DNA of 64,000 nucleotides from Chelydra serpentina (lineage: Eukaryota > Chordata > Testudines > Chelydridae): positions 13,286,001 to 13,350,000 of the forward strand of contig JBAIAC010000033.1 of the NCBI GenBank assembly GCA_037349315.1. Reading direction: 5' to 3'. Under the pieces are notes generated by a model, which was not told where the DNA came from, did no database searches, and saw nothing but the letters and a program-made list of their open reading frames with translations. Shown one piece after another: positions 1-12,641 of this stretch (position 1 is the stretch's first letter; each line of letters opens with the position of its first letter). A program made the position numbers and the translations under genes.

Positions 1-439
1 TATGATCAGCAATTTAGGTGGAGGTCATCAAGTGATCCAGCTATAGAAAAGAATGGGGTGAATATACATTCCTGGTCAAATTTGATCTTGTCACTTATTC
101 AGCAGAAGCCATTATGAATGCCTAGGCAGTGGAAAGCAAACACAAATGTTCAAAAGGTAGAAGTGGATCTGAAACCTCCCCCTCACCTCTACCCCTACCT
201 CCCTGCTATGAACTGGCATTCGGAGCAATTGCAGGGAAGAGGAAGGTCATGCATTCTCAGGCCTTGCCAGCTGAGAGTACAGAGAACTATTTTGCAGGAA
301 GGAAAGCCCCAAAACAGCCCTGTTTCGAAGACAAGTAGATGTCATCAGACAGAACGTGTTCAGCCTAATACAATCTAGGGAATTTGGCCACTTCTTTTTC
401 TACTGGGGTTCAGAAGTAGCATATTTACATTGCACATCA

Positions 440-559
440 GTAGGGTTGCCAAATTTGGTTGGATGGATTCCTGGAGATTTTATCACATGACATTTAATAA
501 AAGATTAATCTTTAATTCCTGGAAATGCCAGGCCAATCCTGGAGGGTTGGCAATCCTAC
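440..559. mobile_element. Short MITE with 13-bp inverted ends
   Basis: The left end GTAGGGTTGCCAA is matched by TTGGCAATCCTAC at the right end, with one mismatch in 13. ACATCA lies immediately outside both ends (434-439 and 560-565), which looks like a target-site duplication of 6-7 bp. The interior has no coding capacity. Its superfamily cannot be fixed from this one copy. Confidence 0.7.
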
Positions 560-3500
560 ACATCAATACTATTTTCACATTTTGTCTTGAAGAACATTTT
601 CTTTGTATTAGAGTATGTTTTGCCTCCACATTAGAGGGGAACATTTCTTCCATTCACCTATTTTCTTGAACACTTTGTTCAGCACTCATATAAGATGCCT
701 ATTATTTCACAGGATTGGTCCCTTTGTTTCTTATAGTAGTAGACTTTACTCCCCACTTTGGATATTGTCCCAAGAGAGGGTGCTATCTAATAACAGCTGA
801 CAGAAGGCGATAGTCTGTTTTCTGTCATGTCTGAAGTCAAATGCAATTTATTCCTCAATAGTACGAGAACAGTTGCTATGCAATTCAGTATTATTTGTAT
901 GGCAAATATCTTGGAACCTACAAGAAGATTCAATTATAAGAAGAGCAGCAGGGAAGAAAATCCACTCTTCTGATAAATAAAATAGAATAAATGAGGTGAC
1001 AGATGAGACAAGGATAGGAGAGAGGAATATTGCTCTTTATATAGTGAGACTAGGCTTTCAAGTAATTAGGCAATGTATCCAAAAGTATATTGTTTGACAT
1101 ATTATATAAGTCACTGGGGACATTCCGATAGAGATAGATGTTTGCATGTGTGAATTTTTAAATACTTCTGGAAGGTACCAGACTGAAGTTCTCTCTCCAC
1201 ACCAAAGGATTTTTTTGGGGGGGGGGTGTGTGTGTGTGTGGAATATATAGGAAAAAGGCCACAGGATTAAAGCTGGTCAACATTTTTCAACTAAAAAGTT
1301 TTATCGAAAAAATGTGGATGCATCAACATTTTTGATTTACCAACTGGGAAGTTCTAAAAAAATAAAAGAAAAAAAATCTTAATTTAAATTGCTATTTCAA
1401 AGCAAAACTAAAAATGTTAAATTTTGACTCAAAATGCCATTGACTTTTGGAAACAAAAATTTCAGTTTTCCATTTTTATTTTTTTTCTGGTATCTCCTTA
1501 AAAATAATTAAAATAGATGTTTCCATCCTTCCCCCCCCCCCCCCCGCCCGCCCGCCCCACACTCTGGTGCTGTGTGCTCCCGCACTGATGATGGTGATAT
1601 CCCCTGCACAGTCTATGGGTTTAGTAAAGGGCCAAATCCTACACTCCTAAGCTTGTACACTTTTTAACCTGCCCATCCACTCATAAAACCCCCCCCAATA
1701 TAAAATCAGGGATTTAACCACCACCCCCCGACAAAAAAACCCAATGGTATAACTCCAGTGATGTCAATGGAGCATCATCCCTGATATAGATGAGAATCTG
1801 TCTTCATCTGCCCTTGATTAGGCAACAGAATGGATTTTTAGAACAGTTTTTTTGCGTTTGTTTTTTGAGGGACAAGGGACCACTATGCCAGTTATTGTGT
1901 ATCAAAAACAAGTCTACCGCTCTCTTTTCTTTAATTAAGAGCCTCCTCTACTTGATACTTAGCTCAAAGAGCAGTTTTCAGTCTTAAGCAAGGGAGTGAT
2001 TTCCTGTTATCAAGAGTACATCTGCCAAAGGAAACATTAACAAGAACATCCAAGAGCCAAACAAATCATTTTCAAATTCATACATGTTTTGCAACTAGAA
2101 GGGTTTGTAGGATAAGTTGTTTCTATGATTTTTATGGTAAGCTTATGTTATATTCTAATTAGTGTTGAGACAGAGTATAAAAATTCATATAAAATACACA
2201 TTTATTGCAGTTTCTCTTTTTCAAATCCTACATACCGTAGATATTAAAATGTACAATGCAACTATTATTTATACAGTGTATATGCAAACTGAATCCCCAA
2301 ATGCTTTTTTGAGTTAAATACAAGACAGCTGAAAACATGGTTTAAATTGCAAAAGAATATGGGGTACGAACACTGTATTGTAATCTAAATAAAATGATAT
2401 AATTTACTCATATATTCAATGCACTTTATAGGACCTAGCTACATGGATCTCATTGACTATTCTAGAAATCCCCTAATTTCCAGTTTTGTAAGACATTTAT
2501 CCAAACCAGTGTTGACAAACAGGATATTGAAATATGAAAACACTTACAGTTTGACTTAGGTACATATACTCAAAGTCCAGAAGGACCCACTGAGCATCTA
2601 GTTTGACATCCTGACAGTGTAACTATGCTGATTTCCACCAGCTGATCTGACCCTGAACCTTTAACTGTTCTCCGAGTAACAAACTTTTATACCCCCTCTA
2701 CCTCCCTCTCCCACCTTCATCATCAAGACCACACACTATCCATCAGTCAAGTCTGAACAAAATTCAATTATAAAATCCGTGTCTTTTCTTTTAGTCAGTG
2801 ATTTCTATGCAGCATATCAGATATCAAGATGTCCTTAACTAGTACGTAGTTTCTTCAGTCCTTCTCATTTAGTTTAGACATTCATCCAAATGTCAAATTA
2901 TTCTATAAAATCATAATATATTTTGAGGAAACTTCTACAAGGAAGACCCAAGATCCAGTTGCTCTGAAGCAAGCCCAGTGCAGTTTTACAGTCAGAGTGG
3001 TTGAGTTTTTGCTTTACTCAGAGTTAATGAGGCCTGTATGACATTTTCAAAAGAGATTCCATTGAACCCTTTGAAAGCATAATGAATTTCCTTTTGATAT
3101 TTATAATAAAATACTGCCCAACATTTCCCCCATTCTCTCACAATCTCAAAGGAAATGCCATTTGCTGAGAAACTCCCAAAAATGACACTCGTTTCTGAAC
3201 CTTTGCCTATGTAACTGCACTGGGCTTCATTATGACTTAGCGGGGAAAAAGGTTAACATCTTTTGTAACCATGCACCTTTCCCCCAGCTTTTAATTCAGT
3301 CTTTATCCAGCCACCTGAAGTTTAAAGATTGCTCCCACATAATCAAGACAAACTGCTTGTGGAGCCATCTTGCCATGTGAGATGTCAAGAGGTGCTTGTG
3401 TAATGAACTGTGGCTGCGTACCCATGAGAACACCAGAATCACAAGTGGGGTTCATTTCAAATATCGTCAGCATCAAGAGCACAGGCATCGATCACTTGAA

Positions 3501-3718
3501 CAAAGTAGAAACATAATGAGGGCCTATCGACACTTGAAACATTACAGCGACATAGCTGCAGCGCTGTAGTATTTCAGTGTAGGCACTACCTGTGCGGATG
3601 GGAGGGGTTCTCCCATAGGCGATCCACTCCCCTAGAGGCAGAAACTAGGTCGATGGAACAATTCCATCAGCCTAGCATTGTCTACACTGGAGTTAGGTTG
3701 ACTTAAATACATCTCTCA

Positions 3719-4018
3719 GGGTATGTCTATACTATTTGCCGGATCGGTGGGCAGCGATCGATCCAGCAGGGGTCAATTTATCGCATCTAGTCTAGACGTG
3801 ATAAATCGACCCCCGAGCGCTCTCCTGTCGACTCCTGTACTCAACCAGGATGAGAGGCGCAGGCAGAGTCGACGGGGGAACGTCAGCAGTTGATTCACTG
3901 CAGTGAAGTCACCGCGGTGAGTAGATCTAAGTACATCGACTTCAGCTACGTTATTCACGTAGCTGACGTTGCGTAACTTAGATCGATTCCTCACTCCTCC
4001 CCCGTGTAGACCAGGGCC
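3719..4018. mobile_element. Inner MITE inserted into the outer MITE
   Basis: It begins with GGTATGTCTATACT and ends with GTGTAGACCAGGGCC, so the ends are partly inverted. It interrupts the outer element inside its CTCAGG/GGTGTG palindrome. The interior has strong local dyads, for example around TAGTCTAGA near 3788-3796 and CTACGT/ACGTAG near 3945-3962. It has no coding capacity. The exact ends and TSD are uncertain by a few bases. Confidence 0.55.
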
Positions 4019-4047
4019 CAGGGGTGTGGATTTTTCATACCCCTGAG

Positions 4048-4644
4048 CAGGGCCAGCGCTTTCACTAGGTGACCCCAGGCGGTCGCCTAGGGCGCCAGGA
4101 TTTGGGGGGCGGCATTTCGCCGCCCTTGGCAGCAGGCGGCAGCCTCCTGCCTCCAAGCTCGAGCTGGGAGGCAGGAGGCAGCTGCCCGCTTCCTCACAAA
4201 GTCCTGCTGTGGCAGGGCTGTTGCTGTGCCGCTGGGGCTCAGCAGGGCTTCGCGGGCGGCTTGCCGCGGCTGCCTCCTGGCTCCATGCTTGGCTCAGCAG
4301 CTAAGTGTGGAGCCGGGAGCGACTCATCACGGCTGCCTCCCGGCTCCACACTCGGCTCAGCGGCTGAGCGTGGAGCCGGGAGGCAGGGGGCGGCTCACCG
4401 TGGGCGAGGGGGAGGCTGCCACAGCCTGCAGGCAGATGGCTGAGCTGCCGCGAGCGGGGGGGTTAGCTGCCGCGACGGGGTGGGGAGCCGGCTACCGCGG
4501 GCGGGGGGCTGAGCTGCCGCGGGCAGAGGAGTGGGGAGCCGCCTGCCACAGGCGGAGGGGGAGCGGCGTTAGCTGGGCGGGGGGGTGCAGGACTGGTGCA
4601 AGGAAGTTTCACCTAGGGTGCGAAACTTCCTTGCACCGGCCCTG
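4048..4644. mobile_element. Non-autonomous hAT transposon (597 bp)
   Basis: It begins with CAGGGCCAGCGC and ends with GCACCGGCCCTG, giving hAT-type inverted ends. An exact 8-bp target duplication CCCCTGAG flanks it at 4040-4047 and 4645-4652, as expected for hAT. The interior is GC-rich with degenerate minisatellite-like repetition, and open frames across it are compositional. The same family occurs at 59022-59469. It is inserted in the outer MITE, so it is younger than that element. Confidence 0.9.
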
Positions 4645-4800
4645 CCCCTGAGCGACTTAGCTGGGTCGACCTAACTTTTTAGTGTAGATTAGGCTGTTAT
4701 GAAATAGCCTGAATGGTTGCTGCTATCAGCCACTAGAGGGAGTCATGATCACATGAACTAGGCAAGCATACCATATATGCATTGGGTGTACAAAAAATCA

Positions 4801-4893
4801 ACCATCAGAAGAGTTGTGTGTAACTCGAAAGCTTGTGTTTCACCAACCAAAGTTGGTCCAGTATAAGGTATTACCTCACCCACCTTGTCTCTC
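4801..4893 (+). mobile_element. Penelope-like 3' end fragment (family B)
   Basis: This fragment carries CGAAAGCTTGTG, then CACCAACCAAAGTTGGTCCA with a short hairpin, then ATTACCTCACCCACCTTGTC. The same layout recurs at 39241-39327. I associate it with a common turtle repeat resembling Penelope-type retroelement ends. A hammerhead-like core (CAGAAGA at 4806-4812, GAAA at 4827-4830) is present but deviates at one invariant base. The family assignment is from memory and not verified. Confidence 0.45.
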
Positions 4894-5809
4894 ACCATCA
4901 TCTCTGCACATATTAATGTATTTGAAGATCCTGCCAATAGTTTCACGTCTCATTTATAATTCTAATAAACTTCAAACTGGCTGTAAGATGGTGGAAGCCC
5001 AGTTCAAACAGCTTAGTCTCTCAGAAACCACCAGGGCACCAAGTCTCAGGCACCATAGCGTAATTCAAGGAAAGATCCTCCACAGAAGGTTAAAACAACA
5101 GTTACCACTGATCTCAGGGTGAGAGTATTTTCAGTGTACTTGCTACCTGGTCACAAGACAATTCCTCTGGTTTGAAATATAAAAATAGCTCCTCATTTCA
5201 GGGGTCTATAGAAAGTAACCCATTTTAATAAAAATTAGGGGGCCTTGTCCTCAGGCCCTTTCCCAGTGGAGCGATTTCTATGCCTTTTCACTAGGAGAAA
5301 CAGGTTTATCCCTTCACTGGTATTAATGCAGAATCAGTATTTTAGGAATTTTATTTTAAATAGAACATTTAAGAGCTACTTCTATGGTAGCACAGATTAT
5401 AATAAAACACTTTAGATAAGCAGACCAAATACAGTTGGATGGAGATCTGTACAGTAAGTAATTCACATATTCCTTGATTTTTTGGGGTGTGGGGGTGGGG
5501 GAGGAAACAAACAAACATGTACTTTGAATTTTGCAGGTAATATAATACTGAACTTTGCTTTTTAGAAAATGAACATTTTCATTTTCAGTGTTCAGAAGGT
5601 GAAGTCCAAGTTCATTAGGCCCTAACTCTGCAGATTCATACACACAGTGAGATCTACTGTGCATATGAACTTGCAGAATTGGTGCCTTAGTTGATATTTC
5701 ATTCCATTCCATTGCTTTGGTCTCTTTGAACAATTAATGTTTCTGCAAGTGTTCCAAACTATCCACACCAATGCAGACACTTGTGATTCTGTCCTGCAAA
5801 ATGTGGTAT

Positions 5810-5903
5810 TTTATTTGCCAGTTACAAAGTGCAATTTCAAGACAAACTTCTCTAACAAGCATCCAAAAACATGAAAAACTTGGGAGTAAGCAAGGCATTT
5901 ATT
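5810..5903 (-). promoter_or_regulatory. Candidate MYZAP poly(A) signals
   Basis: Reading the minus strand down from the MYZAP stop, the first canonical AATAAA hexamers I see are at 5903-5898 and 5815-5810. Either would give a 3' UTR of about 1.3-1.4 kb. A variant ATTAAA lies nearer 6150. AATAAA is frequent by chance in AT-rich DNA, so this is only a candidate. Confidence 0.25.
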
Positions 5904-6473
5904 AGATGTAGATTACTGATCATTTTAATTAAAAATATGACCTCTTACTTTGTTTCTACAGCTGGTGCCAAAGTTTAAAATCTTGGGTTAAGGTTGGAGA
6001 ACACATTCATTTTGTGAAACCCTGAGGCATGCCTAGTGTCCTCCAGTAATAATATGAAATGCTAGAGCAACATTAAATATTAGTATATTTTTTAAAATAA
6101 ATGCAGCTGTGACTGTAATATAAAGTTACTCTTTTTAAAAACTCATTTTAATAAAGCCATAAGAAAACATATTAGCATTGTTTTTTAAACTCTGGGATTA
6201 TAAACAAGGTGTGAAAAATCATCCCTGTATTCAAATATTCGGAGGTAGAGTAGATGTAGTAATTTCTGCTGGTACATGGAAGTTGGGCATGAGACGTTAA
6301 GCCACATTTTGAAGAAATAGTCTTCTGAATCAAAATCCAAAATCACATAATAGAATAATGCAGCTACTGCCCTTCAAAGGCAAAATTCTGCTCTGTAGTT
6401 ATCCATTCCTCTTACTGGGGCAAAATGGGCCAAGAACAAATCCAAATGTAGGGCCTTGACTACAAGGCTTGGT

Positions 6474-6626
6474 CTTGATTCTACAAACATTTATCACTGA
6501 ATGTAATTGCTTACAGCTAACTGTAGTAAAAACTGAGGTCTCAATCCAACAAAGAAGGGAAGCTTTAGTGCTTACTACTGAGAGTAGTAAGCAATATGTT
6601 CACTAGCAAGTGTTTGTAGGATCAAG
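6474..6626. mobile_element. Palindromic MITE
   Basis: The left end CTTGATTCTACAAACA is matched by TGTTTGTAGGATCAAG at the right, an inverted repeat with one mismatch. The interior is also partly self-complementary (TGCTTACTACTGAGAGTAGTAAGCA near 6570-6594). Related degenerate sequence appears near 33943-34050, 38565-38690 and 47838-47925. No clear target duplication was found. Confidence 0.6.
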
Positions 6627-7186
6627 TTCTTTGATGGTTACCTAAGGTACACAGCTCCGCTGTAAAAACATTCTGCAAAAGAATGTTGGATACTAGTGCA
6701 CCTTTTCTGGGCAAACAGAGCCCTTAGGTAACAGGTGATCCATCCAAGAAGAAAAGAGGTGGCTTGCAAATCAATGCCTTTTTGCAGGAGAATTATAGAT
6801 TTTACACCTAATTATATTAGATTGAAAATAAAATAAATTACAGCTTCATTTTACAGAAAGAATTACACCACACAATCAGAAAAACTATACAACTGTACAA
6901 CAGTCTCTCCTTCAATGTGTTTGAAATATGACAAATGGCACTATACAGCTTCCTCTCAAGAAGCAATACATATTGCATTTTCACTCTGCTCTTATTCCAC
7001 AACCCGATGCAAAACTCTAATGTCAGTAGTAACTTCAGATATGGAGCTACTCAAAAGCTGCAAACAGAAAATGTTGAGCAAGACTCTGCTGCTGATCTTC
7101 TCTGTGGCTGCTTAGCTTAATTCTTATCAGATGTCAAGCTACACAAGGCACTTGCTTATTTTTAAGGAATGCATTGACTTGTGTGT

Positions 7187-7295
7187 TTAAGATGTATTAT
7201 TTTTCACAGTAAACTCCAGGACTCTCTTGAATGGGGTGTATGTCCTCACAGGTCTTGAAGTTTCAGGAGACCTTCTGCTGTCGATGTTTGCACTA
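7187..7295 (-). CDS. MYZAP terminal coding exon with stop
   Basis: The acceptor is TCTTAG just right of 7295, after a pyrimidine-rich tract. Phase 2 joining to the previous exon makes one serine codon across the junction, followed by 35 residues and TAA at 7189-7187. The segment PVRTYTPFKRVLEFTVK matches the human C-terminus (YTP..RVLE.T.K). The preceding stretch (SANIDSRRSPETSR) differs clearly from my recollection of human. The exon is about 2.6 kb from its neighbour. Confidence 0.88.
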
Positions 7296-9904
7296 CTAAG
7301 AGATGAGAAAGACATATTAACGGTCAAAGTCTGTGGGGTTCAACTTGTTTTGCTTGACATGCCAATTTGGGTAGCTAGACTGTAACCTTCACTGAAAAGA
7401 ACTTGTGTCTTGAAGGTTCTTTTTGATACTGTCTCTAGAAGCTGTAATGCACATTAGATACATACCAGATATCTTTTTAAATGTCACGAAGAACTCTTGA
7501 TAATCTTATGCCAGATACTAGCAAGTTTGGGATGTGAGCATCAACAAATCACATATTAGAATATGTAAAAACACAGGTGCTCTAATTTAGCATGCTTGAG
7601 TCTCCCTAAAGACATAAAAACTAGTGACATGGAATTAAAAAATAAAATTGACTGTAAAATGTAGTTTCATAAAAACTAAACTAGGTAGATGTCACAGATA
7701 AGTTTCAAGAATGGGAGAAGTCTGAAAGCTATGCAAAGGCTGCTTGGAGATCTAAAGGGGCCCCAAGAAGCACTACAAAGAAGGGTTTGTCAACTTCATA
7801 GTGCCATTAAATTATGCTCTAGGCTGAAAGTTGCCAAACAAGCTGAAAAACTGACATGGTAGTTTTTATATTATGAGGGCAAATTTTATTATACAAGATA
7901 GTTTACTGATTTCATGTGCCTACTTGCATTCCTCAACATTAAAGATTTATTTTGCAGGGCTGTTAAAATGGATTAGTGTACTGCTGGGTATTTTAAAAAT
8001 GGGAAAGCCATTGGGGTTTATTGTTCATGGACAATTATTACTTTTTATTTTAAGTGAGTTTTGAGCAAGTTCTATCCCCCTCCTAATGCAAATGCACAGA
8101 GCCTTGGTTATAGCAGAACTAACATGGTTCCACTGGAGCATGTAAGACAGAGAGTGTAGCCCAAACAAACGGGATGTGAAGACACCCTCCTCCTCAAAGC
8201 AAAGTTTAGGTGAAGGCTCAGGAGATAAAACATAACTACGTAGATCCACTGGCCAGTCCCCATGTAGGGCTGGGGGCATGTACAATAACTACGGCAGCCT
8301 TAAAAGGAGCTCTACTGCCACTACTCAACCTTTAGAACAGGGGTCTCAAACTCCATTTACCTTAGGGCCAGTGCCAGTCCTCAAATCCTCCCAGTGGGCC
8401 AATAATGTCACTCATGCCGCCAAGAACCTTCCCCCCAAAACTCCGCCCCCACCTGCCTAAGCCCCTGGGAGGAGTTTGGGGTGGGGAGGAGGTCTAGGGT
8501 AGGGGATTGGGGTGCAGGCTCTGGGAGGCAGTTTGGGTAGGGGAGGGGGTCTGGGGTGCAGGTTCTGGGAGGGAGTTTGGGGGCTGGGTGTGTGTGGGGA
8601 TGGGGTGCAGGCTCTGGGAGGAAGTTTGGGGGCAGGAGGGGGTACGTGAGGAGGGGGTCAGGGGTGCAGCGCTTACCTGGTGCTCGAAGGTGGGGTTGGC
8701 CAGGGGGCCTCCGCGTGCTGCTGCCCTCAGGCACCGCCCCCGCAGCTTCACATTGGCCACAGGGGACCTCGGGGCAGGGGCAGCGTGCAGAGGCACAACC
8801 CTGCCCCACCCCGGGGCCACAGGGAGGGGCCGGCAGCCACGTGGAGCGAGCGCGCAGGAAGTCACTCAGCTCTGCTGCAATGCCGGTGGTGGGCGGGGCC
8901 CCAGGCCATTTTAAATCGCCCAGGGTTCACGTGGGGATGAGGGGAAGCGGGGAGAAGAGCCTGGGGGCTGCAGGCAGGGCCAAGGGAGAGATCCGGCCCC
9001 AAAATTGCTGGAGCCCCGCGGGCTACATTGGGGAGGTTCTTGGGCCGCAGATGGCCCATGGGTTGGGACTTTGAGACTCCTGCTTTAGAAGGAGTCGCCA
9101 CTTTTTCCTCCCACCCCCCTGAAGCTTGTATTAGTCGGGCTTGGAACAGGATTCACCTAGTTACACTCACGCAGTTCAATAGTTAATATGTTAATAGTTA
9201 TATTGTAATAGCTTTCAGAGGAACTCTTACAGCAAACAGTGGACAACAATACGTTATTTCCTATATTAGGTTCCTGTAGTATCTCAGATAATATCTAGCA
9301 ATTTTAAGCAAACACTGACTTTTTAAAATAGTGATGGACCATGTATGTTATGAATACACAACATTAGCCTAGTTTGAATTATGGATCAGCCAAATTCCAG
9401 TATTGCCTAATATACTAGATACATTATGCAACCCAACTGAAGTGCTAAAGTTTTGCTGCTATGTTCTGCTGCACTCACAGTAGGAAAACTTGAACACTAT
9501 TTTTCCTATAGGTCACAAAAACAGTTCTTTGATATCCCCCCAAAAGGTGGAACTCTAGGGGTCTAGGTTTAACTCCCTGCTCATTTCACCTTTTGTAGTT
9601 AAATACTCCAGGAGTCTCTACCATGCTCCATCATTTAAAGGAAAGAAACATGTTTGTTGTAGGTGTCAGCAATTAAGTCAATGGTAAATATCATTTCTAT
9701 GCTACACACCACTCTGTATGCTATGAAGAAAAAAATAATTAAAATAAAAGTATGTTAACTATTAGGCTGCAGATAAGTTCTTGAGAAATTACTGTTGGTA
9801 GAGATATAAACTGTTGTTCCAAATCCATATGCTGTTTTAATGGACAGGTTTATTGACAGAGTGATTTTCTGCGGAGAACCATTTCTAGTAAATTAGCTGA
9901 ATAC
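7296..9904 (-). other. MYZAP last intron
   Basis: A 2.6-kb intron. It contains the 745-bp hAT element at 8338-9082. The rest (7296-8329 and 9091-9904) is AT-rich and shows no feature I can name. Confidence 0.8.
8338..9082. mobile_element. Non-autonomous hAT transposon (745 bp)
   Basis: It begins with CAGGGGTCTCAAACTC and ends with TTTGAGACTCCTG. An exact 8-bp target duplication CTTTAGAA flanks it (8330-8337 and 9083-9090). The interior at about 8480-8680 is a degenerate G-rich minisatellite built on GGTGCAGGCTCTGGGAGG. Open frames on both strands here reflect composition and not protein. It lies in the last MYZAP intron. Confidence 0.9.
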
Positions 9905-10005
9905 CTGGATGGAAGATCACATCCTACTCCAATTTCCCTTGTTTCTACATTAGTTCTTGGCTGGGTTTTCATTAAGTAGTCCAACCTGTCTTGTAATTCT
10001 TTATT
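9905..10005 (-). CDS. MYZAP penultimate coding exon
   Basis: The exon encodes 33 codons plus 2 nt. It begins NKELQDRLDYL and contains the highly conserved ETREIGVGCDLPS. The acceptor is TTTTCCAG; the donor is GTATTC. Reading through the donor would add about 16 residues before a stop, but splicing to 7295 restores the conserved C-terminus. Confidence 0.92.
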
Positions 10006-10518
10006 CTGGAAAAGAAGGATTTTCTGCATGACCTTTCAAGTTGCATTTTCCAAGAAGATAAATACGTTTAAATGATTTCAGCTCATTCACATTGTATTCT
10101 CTCTTTTAATTAATAAAGTCCAGCATAAGGCTTTCTTCATCAACATTCCAAAAATATTATTTAGAATACACAAAATTTCCTTATTTTTGGAAAATAAAGT
10201 TACTGTGACTATAAAACATAAGTCAATCAACGACCTACATACAGAATGCTAGATTTTTAAAATGTCTCTATAGTGTAAATGCATAACTATCTTACAGAAA
10301 TTCAACACAAATGTGAAGATTATTTGTTTATTACATGCATTCATGATGATCCTGATGTTATACCTATTTCTGTTTCCATATTCAAGACCTGTTACTACAT
10401 ACAGTGAATTTACATAACAAAAATATCAGACAGTATGGTTCTAACTCTAACAGTTCTTGTAAATCACATCAAAATAAATTTTAACCCTTAAAAGAGTAAA
10501 GCTAATTTAAGTCCTTAC
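10006..10518 (-). other. MYZAP short intron
   Basis: A 513-bp AT-rich intron with no repeat or other feature I can name. Confidence 0.8.
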
Positions 10519-10602
10519 CTCGCATTCTAGGAAAGAGATTTTTTCTAGAAGCTGCATTATAAACAATTCCTTTTGCTTGATCTTTTTCTTTAGTATTTCG
10601 AT
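10519..10602 (-). CDS. MYZAP coiled-coil exon (IEILKKK...)
   Basis: 28 codons in phase 0, from IEILKKKIKQKE to ISFLECE. The acceptor is TTCACAG and the donor GTAAGG. LLEKISFLE is nearly identical to the human segment. It is the end of the long coiled coil. Confidence 0.95.
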
Positions 10603-10794
10603 CTGTGAATGAAAAAAAAAAAGGAAGATCTTAAGGCAAGGAGGTAAAAAAAAAGAAAAAAAGACTTTATTCCATAAACAGAAACCAAAACTCATTGGAT
10701 TTCAGTGTGCAGCCAATATTGTACTTTCTGTTCTAGAATGCATATATATTCCAAAACAGTTGGAATTCAAAAGGGTCAGCTTGGATGGTTTATA

Positions 10795-10874
10795 CCATGA
10801 TCACAGACATGCACTAACATGGCTTATGGCAGATGCCATGATCAGACATGTGTACTAACATGGCTTCTGACACG
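10795..10874. repeat. Two-copy tandem duplication, about 41-bp unit
   Basis: The unit containing CCATGATCA..GACATG..ACTAACATGGCTT is present twice in tandem with several differences. It is a local duplication and has no coding role. Confidence 0.65.
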
Positions 10875-12620
10875 TCATGCATTTTTAGAATATGGGAAGT
10901 AAACAAAAGTTTTCAAGTAACAACTAGCTGATATCAAAATAAAACAGGAACTCCATTACTGGGTTCAGAGGACTCTGCTCTCAGGGGTTGTGAACTCACC
11001 CAAAACTTTTATTACATGCTTGCTAATCTCTTCCCCTTTTGTTGGCATTTATTTGGCATAGCGAGAAAATTAAAATATTTCTATATGAAAACTTATATAT
11101 GTCATAGTTGGGGAAAAAGTCATTACCAACAATTGCTTGTCAGATTGATAAAATAACAATAAGAGGCCACCTCAATAGTAATGTGACATTTTCTGCGCTC
11201 TGTGGGGAACAATATTAACATCAATATAGTAGTATTAACCTCAGATTCTCCCCTTCATTAGGGCAACCTTTCACCACTCAATCTGTGCAAACGTGTCCTA
11301 AAGCTAATTTACCCAGCTACACGAGGATCTCCCCTGAGTAGTGGAATCCTTGCATATTATAAAGCCACTGTAGCAATTTTTATCACACGCCCCTCCCAGC
11401 CACCACTGCAATGGGTGTGGCCAGAGAAAGATGGGCATGGCCACGATGCCACAGAGCTCCCCAGTTGCAGTGCCAGTCCCTTGGGGTCATTGGTAGCTGG
11501 CTCAAGGCTGTTCTTAAACTGGGGGGGCTGGTTCAGAGCAAGTAGCTTCTGAAAGCCTCTATTGTCTCCCCTTTTGTCCCCCTGCCAAGTTGTGCTGATG
11601 CTGCTTGCCTGCAGCTGAGGTTCTGGCCCAATATGTGCATTTCTGTCTTTTGTGAAGGAGTATATTTAGAAACCTGTTGACATTTTAAAGGGTGCAAGTC
11701 ATGTCCTATGTGTAGCAAAATGGCTGATAGCCAATAGCATTTACTGGATTCTGCATTCTGTATGAAGCTAAGTCATGTCAGGACTTAAACAGTTAAGTTC
11801 CAGTCCACCTTTACTGAATAATCAACCATTTAAAAAAAATCAAAAGATCACATTAACACCTGGATTGTAGTTTCACTGAAGTCAGGATGAATTTTGATGT
11901 TGGACTTCCATGGAAGCAGAACCAGACATCAAGTTAGATTTTTAGCAAACCTAGGCCCCATTCCTGCCTACCTCTGCATGTAGGTATATCCCTCCTGCTC
12001 ATGGAGTGCCCCATTGACATAAGTGATTTTTACTGTTATCCACAGATGGGGGAATACAACATATGAAAAAAAGTCATGCATGCAGAGTCTTCTTTAGACC
12101 TGCTATACTAGTATACAACCTAGCACTGTTCAGATGAAGGAGGAGGAATGCTACAGGAGATGCCACTCAGCAAAACTGGATATGACATAGCACAAAAACC
12201 TAAAAATTTCCCCCCACAATTAAATTCAATAGTTTGGGCTGTTAGCCAAGAAAAATTACATAAATGCCTATAACTATGTTGCCACACGAAAATTATAAAA
12301 ATACCCATGAGTAATAAAAATAGGTATTTTCTATAAAATTCTCATTAAACTAAATGGATTTTACCCTGTCAGATTGCTGAATGGTCATGACCTTTACATA
12401 TAAAATTTTAAGGAAAAAAAACCTATTTATTCATAAAAGTGCAGTAAAGTTTTATTTTAATTAATTAAATTTAAAAACAGCCAATCAGAAAGCAACTGAT
12501 GTTCCAAATAATTCAGTTTTCCACTTATAATTGTCACTGTGGTACACTGGAGAGATAAGGTGTTTGAGGTAATATAACTAACATGCATCAGAGTAAAACA
12601 ATTTCCAAAAGCCTGGCCAG

Positions 12621-12641
12621 CTCTCTCTCTCTCTCTCTCTC
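12621..12641. repeat. (CT)n microsatellite
   Basis: About ten uninterrupted CT units in intronic sequence. Confidence 0.95.

Larger units (their letters stand above)
3520..4696. mobile_element. Outer MITE of a nested cluster
   Basis: The left terminus (GGGCCTATCGACACTTG) and the reverse complement of the right terminus (CAGCCTAATCTACACTA) form imperfect inverted ends of the GTCTACACT type common in sauropsid Harbinger-like MITEs. The element is split by two later insertions, at 3719-4018 and 4048-4644. Removing them leaves a short element with an interior palindrome around CTCAGGGGTGTG / CATACCCCTGAG. The target duplication is unresolved, so the superfamily is a guess. Confidence 0.6.
1..7186. 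other. 3' flank of MYZAP, non-coding
   Basis: No protein-coding exon is recognised here. The strand-specific content is the possible 3' UTR of MYZAP just left of 7187, plus the transposon pieces listed separately (440-559, 3520-4696, 4801-4893, 6474-6626). A poly-C run at 1531-1545 and AT-rich sequence at about 1265-1530 are low complexity. The remaining stretches (about 560-1200, 1750-3500, 4900-5800) show nothing I can name. In mammals the next gene downstream of MYZAP is POLR2M; no POLR2M exon is recognised in this window. Confidence 0.7.
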
